Shown here in pieces: positions 1 to 8,230 of a stretch of 64,000 nt of DNA. This DNA is from Streptomyces sp. TLI_105 (GTDB taxonomy: Bacteria; Actinomycetota; Actinomycetes; Streptomycetales; Streptomycetaceae). The DNA lies in the NCBI RefSeq assembly GCF_900105415.1, contig NZ_FNSM01000001.1, forward strand, positions 7,758,001 to 7,822,000, in the 5' to 3' direction. Both the position numbers and the translations under genes were made by a program. Numbering within the stretch: position 1 is the first letter of the stretch; every line of letters begins with the position of its first letter. Under the pieces are notes generated by a model. That model saw only the letters and a list, made by a program, of their open reading frames with translations, was not told where the DNA came from and made no database searches.

Positions 1-2
1 GC

Positions 3-1118
3 GTCTGGCCGACCGATCTTTCCCCAAGCTCTCGGCTGCGCTCGAGCAGGGGAGACCCCCTTCGCGACGCCAAGGGCTGGCTGGTCACCGTGGCCTGGCG
101 CAAGTTCCTGGACGCGACCCGGGCGGACACCGCCCGGCGACGGCGCGAGGACCTCGTGGACGAGGAACCGGCGCCCGGGCCCGTGCCCACGGTGGACGAC
201 ACGCTCCAGCTCTACTTCCTCTGCGCCCACCCGTCCCTGACGCCGTCGTCCGCGGTCGCGCTCACGCTGCGCGCCGTCGGCGGGCTGACCACCCGCCAGA
301 TCGCCGAGGCCTACCTGGTGCCCGAGGCGACCATGGCGCAGCGCATCAGCCGGGCCAAGCGCACGGTCTCGGGCCTCGGGGTCTCCCCCGCTCGCACGGA
401 GCCGGGAGCCCGGGGAAGGTTCGACCGCCCGGGCGACGTCGCCACCGTGCTGCGCGTCCTCTACCTGGTCTTCAACGAGGGCTATTCCGGTGACCTCGAC
501 CTCGCGGCCGAGGCCATCCGGCTCACCCGGCAGCTCGCGGCCGCGATCGACCACCCGGAGGTGGCGGGGCTCCTCGCCCTCATGCTGCTCCACCACGCCC
601 GGCGCGCCGCCCGGACCGCGCCCGACGGCAGCCTGGTGTCGCTCGCCGAGCAGGACCGCGGCCGGTGGGACACCGGCGCGATCGCCGAGGGCGTCGAGAT
701 CCTGCAGGCGGCCCTCGCCCGCGACCGCCTCGGCGAGTTCCAGGCGCAGGCCGCCATCGCGGCGCTCCACGCCGACGCCCCCACGGCCGAGGAGACCGAC
801 TGGGTGCAGATCGTCGAGTGGTACGACGAGCTCACACGCCTGACCGACAGCCCGGTCGTCCGGCTCAACCGCGCGGTCGCCGTCGGCGAGGCCGACGGAC
901 CGCGCGCCGGCCTGGCGGCCCTCGCGGAGCTGGACGATTCCCTGCCCCGGTACGCGGCGGTGGCGGCGTACCTCCACGAGCGCGCCGGTGACCTCACGAC
1001 GGCGGCGCGTCTGTACGCCGAGGCGGCGAGGAAGGCGACCGACGTCCTGGAGCGCGACCATCTGACCCGTCAGGCCGCGCGCCTCAACACCCGCCTCGGC
1101 GCCGATCCGCGTCGCTGA
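3..1118 (+). CDS. ECF42-type RNA polymerase sigma factor, 5' end outside window
   Basis: The frame is open from base 3, so the first 87 bases before the GTG at 90 are coding and the gene starts upstream. The visible part has the end of sigma region 2 (GWLVTVAWRK), a region 4 helix-turn-helix (LTTRQIAEAYLVPEATMAQR), then a long alpha-helical C-terminal domain beginning near VLYLVFNEGYSG. That domain is characteristic of the DUF6596/TPR-containing ECF42 group, which transcribes stress or detoxification genes and is usually encoded next to YCII/DGPF proteins; that neighbour would lie outside the window. Between WPTD and RDAKGW there is an extra block of about 15 residues encoded by a dispersed repeat (18-60). 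Family assignment is firm; whether the inserted protein works is unknown. Confidence 0.85.
   Translation, partial: VWPTDLSPSSRLRSSRGDPLRDAKGWLVTVAWRKFLDATRADTARRRREDLVDEEPAPGPVPTVDDTLQLYFLCAHPSLTPSSAVALTLRAVGGLTTRQIAEAYLVPEATMAQRISRAKRTVSGLGVSPARTEPGARGRFDRPGDVATVLRVLYLVFNEGYSGDLDLAAEAIRLTRQLAAAIDHPEVAGLLALMLLHHARRAARTAPDGSLVSLAEQDRGRWDTGAIAEGVEILQAALARDRLGEFQAQAAIAALHADAPTAEETDWVQIVEWYDELTRLTDSPVVRLNRAVAVGEADGPRAGLAALAELDDSLPRYAAVAAYLHERAGDLTTAARLYAEAARKATDVLERDHLTRQAARLNTRLGADPRR
18..60. repeat. dispersed Streptomyces intergenic-type repeat inserted in frame in a sigma gene
   Basis: The segment reads CTTTCCCCAAGCTCTCGG then CTGCGCTCGAGCAGGGGAG and a run of C. From memory, near-identical blocks occur many times in Streptomyces genomes, normally between genes. 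The outer CCCC/GGGG and the GAGC/GCTC pieces allow an imperfect stem-loop. Here it stays in frame and adds about 15 residues (LSPSSRLRSSRGDPL region) to a conserved part of the sigma factor. Confidence 0.55.
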
Positions 1119-1358
1119 CGGGACACCGTCTCCCCGCCGAGTGCCGCATCGCTCGATTCTTCGGTGAACGTGCCCATTTCACGGAGGAGTTCGCGGCGCG
1201 GCGTGTGCGACGTGGAGACGATGCGGAGAGCCTATTCAGAAACCTTGTTGAAGAACCCCGTACCCCCGGTTCGCACTTGATTTGCTCCTGCCAATCCGCA
1301 CAGGGTTCTCTCGAACGTTTGACGCCCCACACGTCAACACGAGGAGAGAACCTCTTTC

Positions 1359-2558
1359 ATGGCAACTCACAAGCGATCCCACGGTCTTCGCTACGCGGCC
1401 ATAGCCACAGGCGTGGCGGCAGCCGCCGTCACGGCGCTGCTCGCCGGCAACCTCGCCGGGGCGGCCGCCCCGGCCGAGGGGACCGTGCACGGACTCGGCG
1501 CCCCCGGCGCCGTCGACGGCAGCTTCGTCGTCATCCTCGACGCATCCGCGAACAAGGCGGAGCTCGCGAAGAAGTACGGCGGCACCCTCCAGCGCTCCTA
1601 CGGCTCGAAGGTCAACGGCTTCTCGGCGTCGGGACTGACCGTCCAGGAGGCCAAGCGGCTCGCCGCCGACCCCGCGGTCGGGACCGTCGTGCAGAACAAG
1701 CGCTTCAGCATCAAGGAGACGCAGGAGAAGCCCCCGTCCTGGGGCCTGGACCGGATCGACCAGGCCGAGACGGCCGGCGACGAGAAGTACGCCTACCCCG
1801 ACGGCGGAGGGGAGGGCGTCACCGCGTACGTCATCGACACCGGCGTCCGGATCACCCACCAGGACTTCGGCGGCCGGGCCGCCCACGGCTTCGACGCCGT
1901 GGACAACGACGACACGGCCGACGACGGCAACGGCCACGGCACCCACGTCGCGGGCACCATCGCCGGCACCGCCCACGGCGTCGCCAAGAAGGCCAAGATC
2001 GTCGCCGTACGGGTGCTCGACGACAACGGGTCCGGCACCACCGAGCAGGTCGTCGCCGGCATCGACTGGGTGACGAAGAACCACTCCGGGCCCTCCGTCG
2101 CGAACATGAGCCTCGGCGGCGGCGGCGACGAGGCGCTCGACGCGGCGGTCCAGCGCGCCATCGCCTCCGGCGTGACCTTCGCCGTCGCGGCCGGCAACGA
2201 GTCCTCCGACGCCGGCCAGGGCTCGCCGTCCCGGGTGCCCGAGGCGCTCACCGTGGCGTCCAGCACCAAGGACGACGAGCAGTCGGACTTCTCCAACTTC
2301 GGTGCGGTGGTGGACCTGTACGCCCCCGGATCGGACATCACGTCGGACTGGAACGACAGCGACACCGGCGTCAAGACCATCTCCGGGACGTCCATGGCCA
2401 CGCCCCACGTGACGGGTGCCGCGGCGCTCTACCTGGCGGCCCACCCCACGGCGACGCCCGCCGACACGGCCGCCGCGCTGACCGGGGCGGCCACGCCGGA
2501 CGCCATCAAGAACGCCTCCTCCGGCACGGCGAACAAGCTGCTGAAGGTGACGCCGTGA
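1359..2558 (+). CDS. secreted S8 family subtilisin-like serine protease
   Basis: A 399-residue preproprotease. The ATG follows a GAGGAGAG ribosome site. A signal peptide covers about residues 1-36 (basic start, hydrophobic core, AGAAAPA). An inhibitor I9-like propeptide follows (about 52-118, FVVILDASANKAELAKKYGG). The catalytic domain has the complete triad: Asp160 in VIDTGV, His193 in GHGTHVAGT and Ser345 in GTSMATPH, with the oxyanion Asn280 in AAGN. There is no C-terminal P-domain or sorting signal, so the product should be a free extracellular protease that self-processes, similar in size to other Streptomyces extracellular subtilases. It stands alone and is closed by a strong terminator at 2579-2618. 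The 240 bases upstream (1119-1358) contain no gene or clear operator that I can see. Confidence 0.93.
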   Translation: MATHKRSHGLRYAAIATGVAAAAVTALLAGNLAGAAAPAEGTVHGLGAPGAVDGSFVVILDASANKAELAKKYGGTLQRSYGSKVNGFSASGLTVQEAKRLAADPAVGTVVQNKRFSIKETQEKPPSWGLDRIDQAETAGDEKYAYPDGGGEGVTAYVIDTGVRITHQDFGGRAAHGFDAVDNDDTADDGNGHGTHVAGTIAGTAHGVAKKAKIVAVRVLDDNGSGTTEQVVAGIDWVTKNHSGPSVANMSLGGGGDEALDAAVQRAIASGVTFAVAAGNESSDAGQGSPSRVPEALTVASSTKDDEQSDFSNFGAVVDLYAPGSDITSDWNDSDTGVKTISGTSMATPHVTGAAALYLAAHPTATPADTAAALTGAATPDAIKNASSGTANKLLKVTP

Positions 2559-2578
2559 TCGTGCGGTGAGAACCGCGA

Positions 2579-2618
2579 GGGATGGCCCCCACACCGTGGG
2601 GGCCATCCCCCTTTTTTT
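2579..2618 (+). terminator. Rho-independent terminator of the subtilase gene
   Basis: A 14-bp perfect stem (GGGATGGCCCCCAC / GTGGGGGCCATCCC) with a 3-base loop ACC is followed by CC and seven T residues. It lies 20 bases after the stop codon. Confidence 0.9.
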
Positions 2619-2705
2619 CTGTTCGCCCCTTTCGCCGGGAACCGGCCCGTGGCCAGAATCTGTCCCTGTGGAGGAAGGCTGCCGCGGCGCCGAAGGGGGA
2701 CGGGG

Positions 2706-4340
2706 ATGAGCGCATGGGTGGTCCCGGGGTACACGGAGTCCCGAGAGCTGGGCGCGGGCGGCAGCGGACGCGTGGCGCTGGCCACCCACGACGCGACCGG
2801 CGTACCGGTGGCCGTCAAGTACCTCGGTGAGCGGCTCCGTTCGGACGAGGCGTTCGTCCGCGGCTTCCGCTCCGAGGCCCGGCTCCTCGGTGCCCTCGAC
2901 ACCCCGCACGTCGTCGGGTTCTACGAGTACGTCGAGGCGCCCGGGGGAGCGGCCATCGTCATGGAGCTGGTGGACGGCGTCGCCCTGCGCGCCCTCCTCG
3001 CCCGGGAAGGCGCGACCGGCCCCGAGGCCGCCCTCGCGGTCCTCAAGGGCTCGCTCCTCGGACTCGCCGCCGCGCACCGGGCGGGCGTCGTCCACCGCGA
3101 CTACAAGCCCGAGAACGTCCTCGTCGCCGCCGACGGGTCCTCCAAACTCGTCGACTTCGGGATCGCGACCGGACGGGACAGCAGCCCGGGCGTCGCCGGG
3201 ACGCCCGCCTACATGGCACCCGAGCAGTGGAACGGCGCCCCCGCCTCGCCCGCGGCCGACGTGTACGCCGCGACCGCGACCTTCTTCGAGTGCCTGACCG
3301 GACGCAAGCCCTTCTCGGGGGACAACTTCGCCGAGCTCGCCCTCCAGCACCTGGAGGCGCCCGTACCCGACGGACAGGCACCGGAACCGCTGCGCCCGCT
3401 CATCCGCCGCGGCCTCGCCAAGGCCCCGCACGAACGGCCGGAGAACGCGGACGCGTTCGTCAGCGAACTGGAGTCGGTCGCCACCGCCGCGTACGGACCG
3501 GACTGGGAGGAACGAGGACGGGGCCGGCTCGCGGCGCTCGCCGCACTCCTGCCGCTGCTCTTCCCCTCCTCGGGCGGTACGGCCCAGGGCACGACGGCGC
3601 TCGCCACGACGACCCTGCCCCCACCGTCGCCACGCCTCTGGCGACGCATCCCCCACGGGCTGCCCGCGGCCGCGGCGGCCCTCGTCCTGGCGCTCCTCCT
3701 CGCCCTCGCCGCACGGGCCGGGGGAGAGGAGGCGGCCGGGGACGAGGCCGTCCAGGCCGTCGCGACGACGAACACGTCACCGAGCGTCCGCCCACCGACC
3801 CCGAGCACGACACCGACACCGACCCCGAGCACGACACCGACTCCGACTCCGACTCCGACGACCCAGGAACCCTCCCCGTCCCCGTCCTCGTCCTCGGAAA
3901 CGCCCGACCTCCCACCGACGACCGAGCCGACCACGACACCACCGCCCCCGCCCACCACCACTGAGCCACCGCCCCCACCCACGACACCGCCCACGACGCC
4001 ACCGACGACGCCTCCGGTCTCCGTCACGGCCGTGTCGGTCACGAGCCTGCGCCAGGTCGGGCCGACGGACGCGGAAGCCACCGTCGAGATCACGACGGAC
4101 GGAACCGGACCGGTGACGCTCCTCGTCGAATGGTTCACCAGTGACGAGAAGGACACGCCCGGCACGCCGGACGGCTCGGAGACCGTCCGGCGCGAAGGGG
4201 CCGACCGGTACACCCTCACGCTCCCGCACACGGTCCGGGGCACCGGCTGCTACTGGGGAGTGCGCGCGACCACGGACCCCGCCGCCGCGAACGGCGGCTC
4301 CCTCCAGCAGATCTTCATCCGGCGGTGTGTGATCGCATGA
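2706..4340 (+). CDS. membrane Ser/Thr protein kinase (PknB/Hanks type) with extracellular domain
   Basis: The 544-residue protein starts at the ATG behind AAGGGGGACGGGG. The N-terminal kinase domain (about 8-265) has a Gly-rich loop GAGGSGRV, Lys38, catalytic HRD 130-132 (HRDYKPEN, with Tyr instead of the usual Leu/Ile), DFG at 150 and APE at 171, so it should be active. One transmembrane helix sits at about 318-338. It is followed by roughly 80 residues of Pro/Thr/Ser low complexity and a compact C-terminal domain of about 100 residues outside the membrane with two cysteines near its end. The downstream gene overlaps by ATGA and carries a similar C-terminal domain, suggesting the two proteins act together in sensing. 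The ligand is unknown; PASTA repeats are absent. Confidence 0.9.
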   Translation: MSAWVVPGYTESRELGAGGSGRVALATHDATGVPVAVKYLGERLRSDEAFVRGFRSEARLLGALDTPHVVGFYEYVEAPGGAAIVMELVDGVALRALLAREGATGPEAALAVLKGSLLGLAAAHRAGVVHRDYKPENVLVAADGSSKLVDFGIATGRDSSPGVAGTPAYMAPEQWNGAPASPAADVYAATATFFECLTGRKPFSGDNFAELALQHLEAPVPDGQAPEPLRPLIRRGLAKAPHERPENADAFVSELESVATAAYGPDWEERGRGRLAALAALLPLLFPSSGGTAQGTTALATTTLPPPSPRLWRRIPHGLPAAAAALVLALLLALAARAGGEEAAGDEAVQAVATTNTSPSVRPPTPSTTPTPTPSTTPTPTPTPTTQEPSPSPSSSSETPDLPPTTEPTTTPPPPPTTTEPPPPPTTPPTTPPTTPPVSVTAVSVTSLRQVGPTDAEATVEITTDGTGPVTLLVEWFTSDEKDTPGTPDGSETVRREGADRYTLTLPHTVRGTGCYWGVRATTDPAAANGGSLQQIFIRRCVIA

Positions 4341-4942
4341 ACGACGACGACTACAGCGCCACCGAACTGGGCAGCCACTGGTTCGAGGGCCCGACACCGG
4401 ACCCGACGCCCGACCGCGTCGAGGGCGAAGTGCTGCGCTTCGGCCCGGGGGTGACCGCGGCCGCCGCCCGCCGCGCCGAGAACACCCCGACGGCGGCCCA
4501 GATCTGGCACGGCACCCTGCCCGGCGCCCCGCCACCCGCTCGGCCCCGCACGCGCCGGGCACGCCGGTACGCGCCCGCGGCCGTGATCCTGCTCGTCGTC
4601 CTGGCCTTCCTCGCCTGGCGCGAGTACGGCCCCGGGGTCGCGGTCCGATCCGTCACGGTCACCGCCCCCGAGGGGCCGCTCGGCTGTGACGGCACGGCGA
4701 ACGTGCTGGGCGTCGTACGCACCGACGGCCGCCCGGGCACCCTCACGTACCACTGGGAACGCAGCGACGGCACCCGCTCGGCCCCTCTGCACGAGACCCT
4801 GCCCCGCGGCCGGAAGGAGGCCCGCCTCCACCTCCTGTGGACCTTCCAGGGCCGGGGCGCCCACCACGCCGTGGCCCGCCTGGTGATCACGTCCCCGTCC
4901 CCCCACGCGGCGGAGGGCACCTTCACGTACCGCTGCGGATGA
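4337..4942 (+). CDS. single-pass membrane protein coupled to the kinase gene, unknown function
   Basis: A 201-residue protein whose ATG overlaps the kinase stop (ATGA), so the two are translationally coupled. It has an acidic N-terminal cytoplasmic stretch, a basic region (RPRTRRARRYAP), one transmembrane helix at about 76-90 (AAVILLVVLAFLAWREYG) and an extracellular C-terminal domain (about 95-201) with two Cys, one near LGCDG and one near the end (YRCG). By eye this outer domain resembles the C-terminal domain of the preceding kinase: same length, a similar VRSVTV/VTAVSV opening and a Cys near the end. I infer a partner or substrate of the kinase. No named family is recognised. Confidence 0.75.
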   Translation: MNDDDYSATELGSHWFEGPTPDPTPDRVEGEVLRFGPGVTAAAARRAENTPTAAQIWHGTLPGAPPPARPRTRRARRYAPAAVILLVVLAFLAWREYGPGVAVRSVTVTAPEGPLGCDGTANVLGVVRTDGRPGTLTYHWERSDGTRSAPLHETLPRGRKEARLHLLWTFQGRGAHHAVARLVITSPSPHAAEGTFTYRCG

Positions 4943-4977
4943 ACCCGGAGGAGGAGGACCGTGTCCGGGGTGTCGGC

Positions 4978-5589
4978 TCATTCGGCGGCGAGCCGTTCCA
5001 TCAGCGTCACCGGCAGCGCCGGGTTCTCCGCGGCGGCGCCGGCGAGCGACTCGTCGGGACCGTGGAGCAGGGACTCCAGGACCGGCACCGGGAGGGTCGG
5101 GTGGGTGGCCGCGTACCGCCGTACGTCCGGGTCCTCGGCCGCCAGGCAGAGCGGCAGCGCCTCCGCGGGCGCGGCCGGGTGACGGGCGACGGCCCTCAGG
5201 ACGCGGCGGCCGGTGGTCGGGTGCGCCGCCATGCGGTGCAACGGGGCGGCGGGGCAGCCGGGGCGGTGGGCGGCGGCGCTGAAAACCGCCGGCCCGTGAC
5301 GCTCCACCAGTTCGGCGAGGTTCTCGGGGGTTGCTTCCGGGCGGGCCGCGATCCGCCGGGCCACCCCCGGGTCCGGGTCGGCGGCGAGCTGCTCGACGAG
5401 GGCGCCCGCGCCGTGGACCAGCCGGGGAAGGACGGCGGAGGCGGCGAACGAGAGCGCGAAGACGGTCGCGCCCAGTGCGGCCGTGCGGGTTCGTCTGCCG
5501 CGTGAGGTCAGACGGGCGGCGGGGACGCCGAGGGCGGCGACCAGTACGGTGTCGACCGCGAAGACCACGCCGGCCAGGGCGCCGGGCAT
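4978..5589 (-). CDS. membrane-anchored LRV (leucine-rich repeat variant) protein
   Basis: About 203 residues with two predicted transmembrane helices near the start (GVVFAVDTVLVAALGVP and ALGATVFALSFAASAVLP), then tandem helical repeats of the LRV type: LAADPDPGVARRIAARPEAT, MAAHPTTGRRVLRAVARHPA, CLAAEDPDVRRYAATHPTLP and so on, each with the D-x-x-V-R-x-x-x-A-x-x-P signature. LRV repeats usually mediate protein contacts; no enzyme motif is visible. The start is uncertain (ATG at 5589, or ATG at 5622). The 5' end abuts a MarR gene remnant on the opposite strand, so the N-terminus may have been altered by a rearrangement. Confidence 0.65.
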   Translation of the reverse strand: MPGALAGVVFAVDTVLVAALGVPAARLTSRGRRTRTAALGATVFALSFAASAVLPRLVHGAGALVEQLAADPDPGVARRIAARPEATPENLAELVERHGPAVFSAAAHRPGCPAAPLHRMAAHPTTGRRVLRAVARHPAAPAEALPLCLAAEDPDVRRYAATHPTLPVPVLESLLHGPDESLAGAAAENPALPVTLMERLAAE

Positions 5590-5604
5590 GGCGACGTCGC
5601 GGGT

Positions 5605-5782
5605 CTCGCGCGGACGGCTCATCACCCTCACCGCCGAAGGCGTCGCCCTGACCGACGAACTCATCGCCGTCCACCTGGACAACCAGAGCCGCCTCCTCTT
5701 CGGCCTCGGCGAGGACGAACGGGCCGACCTCGCGGGCCTGTTGGAGCGCCTCGCCCTCACGCTGACGGCGAGCGACGACTGA
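5605..5782 (+). pseudogene. 3' remnant of a MarR-family regulator gene
   Basis: The forward frame ending at 5782 encodes GRLITLTAEGVALTDELI followed by a dimerisation-helix-like tail (LLFGLGEDERADLAGLLERL). This matches the wing end and C-terminal helix of MarR regulators, which typically read GRLVxLTxxGxALxDE...LLAGLxxxERxxLAxLLRxL. The N-terminal two thirds, including the DNA-recognition helix, is absent: upstream sequence instead belongs to the opposite-strand LRV gene. I infer a deletion or rearrangement with a junction near 5605. The tail overlaps the 3' end of the AsnC-type gene by 26 bases. Confidence 0.6.
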
Positions 5783-6917
5783 GGTCCCCCGAGCGGGCCG
5801 CTGCCGGCTCCGGGCGCGGCGTGGCGAGTCGGCGGATCAGGTCCGCCTCCGAGCGCTCGGCGGCCGGGTCGTGCCAGAAGGCGACGGGTACGCCCCGGAT
5901 GCGGCGGCCCCGCGGATCGAGGATCTGACCGGCCAGCTTGAGGGGCCAGAGCGTCACGGCCCGGTCGGCGACGGTGAGTTCGGGGAAGCGTGCGTACAGG
6001 CGGGTCTCGAAGGACGGCAGGTCCTCCACGGAGCGCAGCCAGACGGTCAGCAGCAGGTTGTGCGGCCCGGAGAGGGAGGCGCAGAGGCGCGTCTCCCGCT
6101 GGGTGATGAGCTGCGCGGTGATCCGGGCCGTCGCGTCGGGCGGCGCGACGCCCCAGAAGGTGACCGCCACGGGCCAGCCGGAGAGGTACCGCGCCACCTC
6201 GCAGCGGTAGACGAGGGCGTCCGCGCGGTGGAAGCGGTCGAGCCGCCGCCGTACCGTGCTCGCACTGGCCCCGCTGCTCTTGGCGAGGGCGGCGACCGAC
6301 TGCCGGCAGTCCTGCGCCAGCAGGGCGAGCAGCCGGTGGTCGAGGTCGTCGGCGGAGGACAGGCCCCGGCCGATGCCGGCACTCCCGCCGGACGCCTCCT
6401 GCGCCAGGTTCTCCCGGCTTCCCGGCGCGAGCCGGTCCAGCCGCCAGCGGCTGCCGACGGCGTGCACGGTGGAGGCGATCTGCGACCGGGTCGCGGCCAC
6501 CCCGGGAAGCGCCTCCAGACGGAGGCCCACGTAGCGGGCGAGCGCCGCCTGGTCGGGGAACGCCGCGGTGAGGACCAGGTCCCGTGAGCCGGTGACGTGG
6601 TCGATGGTGATGAGATGCGGGTCGTCCACGATGGCGGCGGCCACCTCGTGCAGGCTCCCGGAGACGCAGTCGACCTCGATGACGGCCACGGTCGGCGGAG
6701 TGGGGCCGATCCCGGCGGGATGACAGCTCATCCAGGCGTGACCGGCCTCGGTCAGCCGCTTCCAGCGACGCGCCACGGTGGAGGCGTCCACGCCGACGGC
6801 CGCGCCGATCTGCTCCCACCGGGCCCTCGGCGAGGTCTGCAGCGCGGTGATCAGCAGGTGGTCGAGCTCGTCGAGAACGTCGGACGTGGTGGACGATTCC
6901 AGCAGCGGAATGCTCAT
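5757..6917 (-). CDS. Lrp/AsnC family regulator with two AsnC modules
   Basis: 386 residues from the ATG at 6917, which has AGGAA about 11 bases upstream; an in-frame ATG at 6950 lacks a ribosome site. The protein is a tandem duplication. Module 1 has a helix-turn-helix (LDELDHLLITALQTSPRARW...VDASTVARRWKRL) and a RAM-like ligand domain. Module 2 repeats this (DLDHRLLALLAQDC...GASASTVRRRLDRF) with its own alpha/beta domain. Such double AsnC proteins occur in Streptomyces and usually control an adjacent transport or amino-acid gene set. The divergent M20 peptidase and MFS genes start only about 35 bases away, so they are the likely targets. Confidence 0.88.
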   Translation of the reverse strand: MSIPLLESSTTSDVLDELDHLLITALQTSPRARWEQIGAAVGVDASTVARRWKRLTEAGHAWMSCHPAGIGPTPPTVAVIEVDCVSGSLHEVAAAIVDDPHLITIDHVTGSRDLVLTAAFPDQAALARYVGLRLEALPGVAATRSQIASTVHAVGSRWRLDRLAPGSRENLAQEASGGSAGIGRGLSSADDLDHRLLALLAQDCRQSVAALAKSSGASASTVRRRLDRFHRADALVYRCEVARYLSGWPVAVTFWGVAPPDATARITAQLITQRETRLCASLSGPHNLLLTVWLRSVEDLPSFETRLYARFPELTVADRAVTLWPLKLAGQILDPRGRRIRGVPVAFWHDPAAERSEADLIRRLATPRPEPAAARSGDLSRRSPSA

Positions 6918-6952
6918 GAGTGGTGGTTTCCTGCGGATGATCTCCGTCATTG

Positions 6953-8230
6953 ATGCGGATGGCCACGATACCCCTCATGGATCTGCTGCCCGACGCACAC
7001 GCCCTCGCACCCGTCCTCACCGCCCTGCGCCACTCCCTGCACCGGGAACCGGAACTGGGTCTCGACCTCCCCCTCACGCAGGCGAAGGTGACCGCCGCCC
7101 TCGACGGGCTCGGTCTGGAGATCACCCCGGGCCGGGCCCTCACCTCGGTCACGGCCGTCCTGCGCGGCGGGCGCCCCGGGCCTGCGGTCCTGCTGCGGGG
7201 CGACATGGACGCCCTCCCCGTCCAGGAGGACACCGGCCTCCCGTACGCCTCCGTCCTCGACGGCCGGATGCACGCCTGCGGACACGACCTGCACACCGCC
7301 GCACTCGTCGGAGCCGCGCACCTCCTCGCGGCCCGCCGCGAAGAGCTCGCCGGCGACGTCGTGTTCATGTTCCAGCCGGGCGAGGAGGGGCAGGGCGGCG
7401 CCAGGATCATGATCGACGAGGGGGTGCTCGACGCCGCCGGAGAGCGGGTCGTCGCCGCGTACGCGCTGCACGTCGTCTCCCGGGGCGCCCCCATCGGTTT
7501 CGCCGCCACCCGGCCGGGCCCCATGCTCGCGGCCTCCGACACGGTCCACGTCACCGTGCGCGGCGCGGGCGGCCACGGCTCGTCCCCGCACGCGGCCGTC
7601 GACCCCGTGCCCGCGCTGTGCGCGACGGTCACCGCCCTGCAGACCCTGGTCACCCGTGAGATCGACATCTTCGACCCGGCCGTCGTCACGGTCGGTCGCC
7701 TGGAGGCCGGCACCGCGCCCAACGTCATCCCGGAGTCGGGCCGCTTCTCGGCCACCGTCCGGACCTTCTCCGACGCCTCGCGGGCCGCCGTCCGCACGGC
7801 GTTCGAGCGGACCGTGCACGGCGTCGCCGCCGCCCACGGCGTCCGCGCGGACATCGACTACGTCCACCAGTACCCGCCGACCGTCAACCACGACGGCGAG
7901 GCCGCGTTCGCCCTCGCCACCGCCCGGGACGTCCTCGGCGAGGACCGGGTCTTCGCCGCGCCCACGCCGATGGCCGGCTCGGAGGACTTCTCCTTCGTCC
8001 TGCGCGAGGTGCCCGGGGCGTTCCTCGGACTCGGCGCCTGCCCGGTCGGCACCGACCCCGCCACCGCCCCGATGAACCACTCGCCCCAGGCCGTCTACGA
8101 CGACGGCGCGCTGCCGCACGCCGCCGCCCTCCTGGCCGGTCTCGCCCTCCGACGGCTCGCCCGCACCACCGCCGATGCCGCTTCCCCGGTCGCCGACCCG
8201 ACCGCCCTCACCGCGCAGGAGCGACGATGA
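6953..8230 (+). CDS. M20 family metallopeptidase / amidohydrolase (HipO-like)
   Basis: About 425 residues. M20D aminoacylase/hippurate-hydrolase features are present: RGDMDALPVQED, HACGHDLHTA (metal-binding Cys/His), the catalytic Glu-Glu in QPGEEGQGGA, and GHGSSPHAAVDPV of the lid domain. A binuclear metal site is expected; substrates in the family are N-acyl or N-carbamoyl amino acids and small amides. Start candidates are ATG 6953, 6959 or 6977 and none has a convincing ribosome site. It lies divergent to the AsnC regulator and overlaps the MFS gene by ATGA, so substrate uptake or product export plus hydrolysis under amino-acid-responsive control is the natural reading. Confidence 0.88.
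   Translation: MRMATIPLMDLLPDAHALAPVLTALRHSLHREPELGLDLPLTQAKVTAALDGLGLEITPGRALTSVTAVLRGGRPGPAVLLRGDMDALPVQEDTGLPYASVLDGRMHACGHDLHTAALVGAAHLLAARREELAGDVVFMFQPGEEGQGGARIMIDEGVLDAAGERVVAAYALHVVSRGAPIGFAATRPGPMLAASDTVHVTVRGAGGHGSSPHAAVDPVPALCATVTALQTLVTREIDIFDPAVVTVGRLEAGTAPNVIPESGRFSATVRTFSDASRAAVRTAFERTVHGVAAAHGVRADIDYVHQYPPTVNHDGEAAFALATARDVLGEDRVFAAPTPMAGSEDFSFVLREVPGAFLGLGACPVGTDPATAPMNHSPQAVYDDGALPHAAALLAGLALRRLARTTADAASPVADPTALTAQERR

Noticed and set aside
1236..3656. Long minus-strand open frame opposite the subtilase and kinase genes
   Set aside because: It is antisense to two well-supported genes, is Arg/Gly/Val-rich with no domain, and exists only because high-GC codon use leaves few stops.
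4978..7854. Possible single 958-residue minus-strand protein
   Set aside because: Only the C-terminal 203 residues look like a real protein; the rest is antisense to the M20 gene or out of frame with the AsnC gene.
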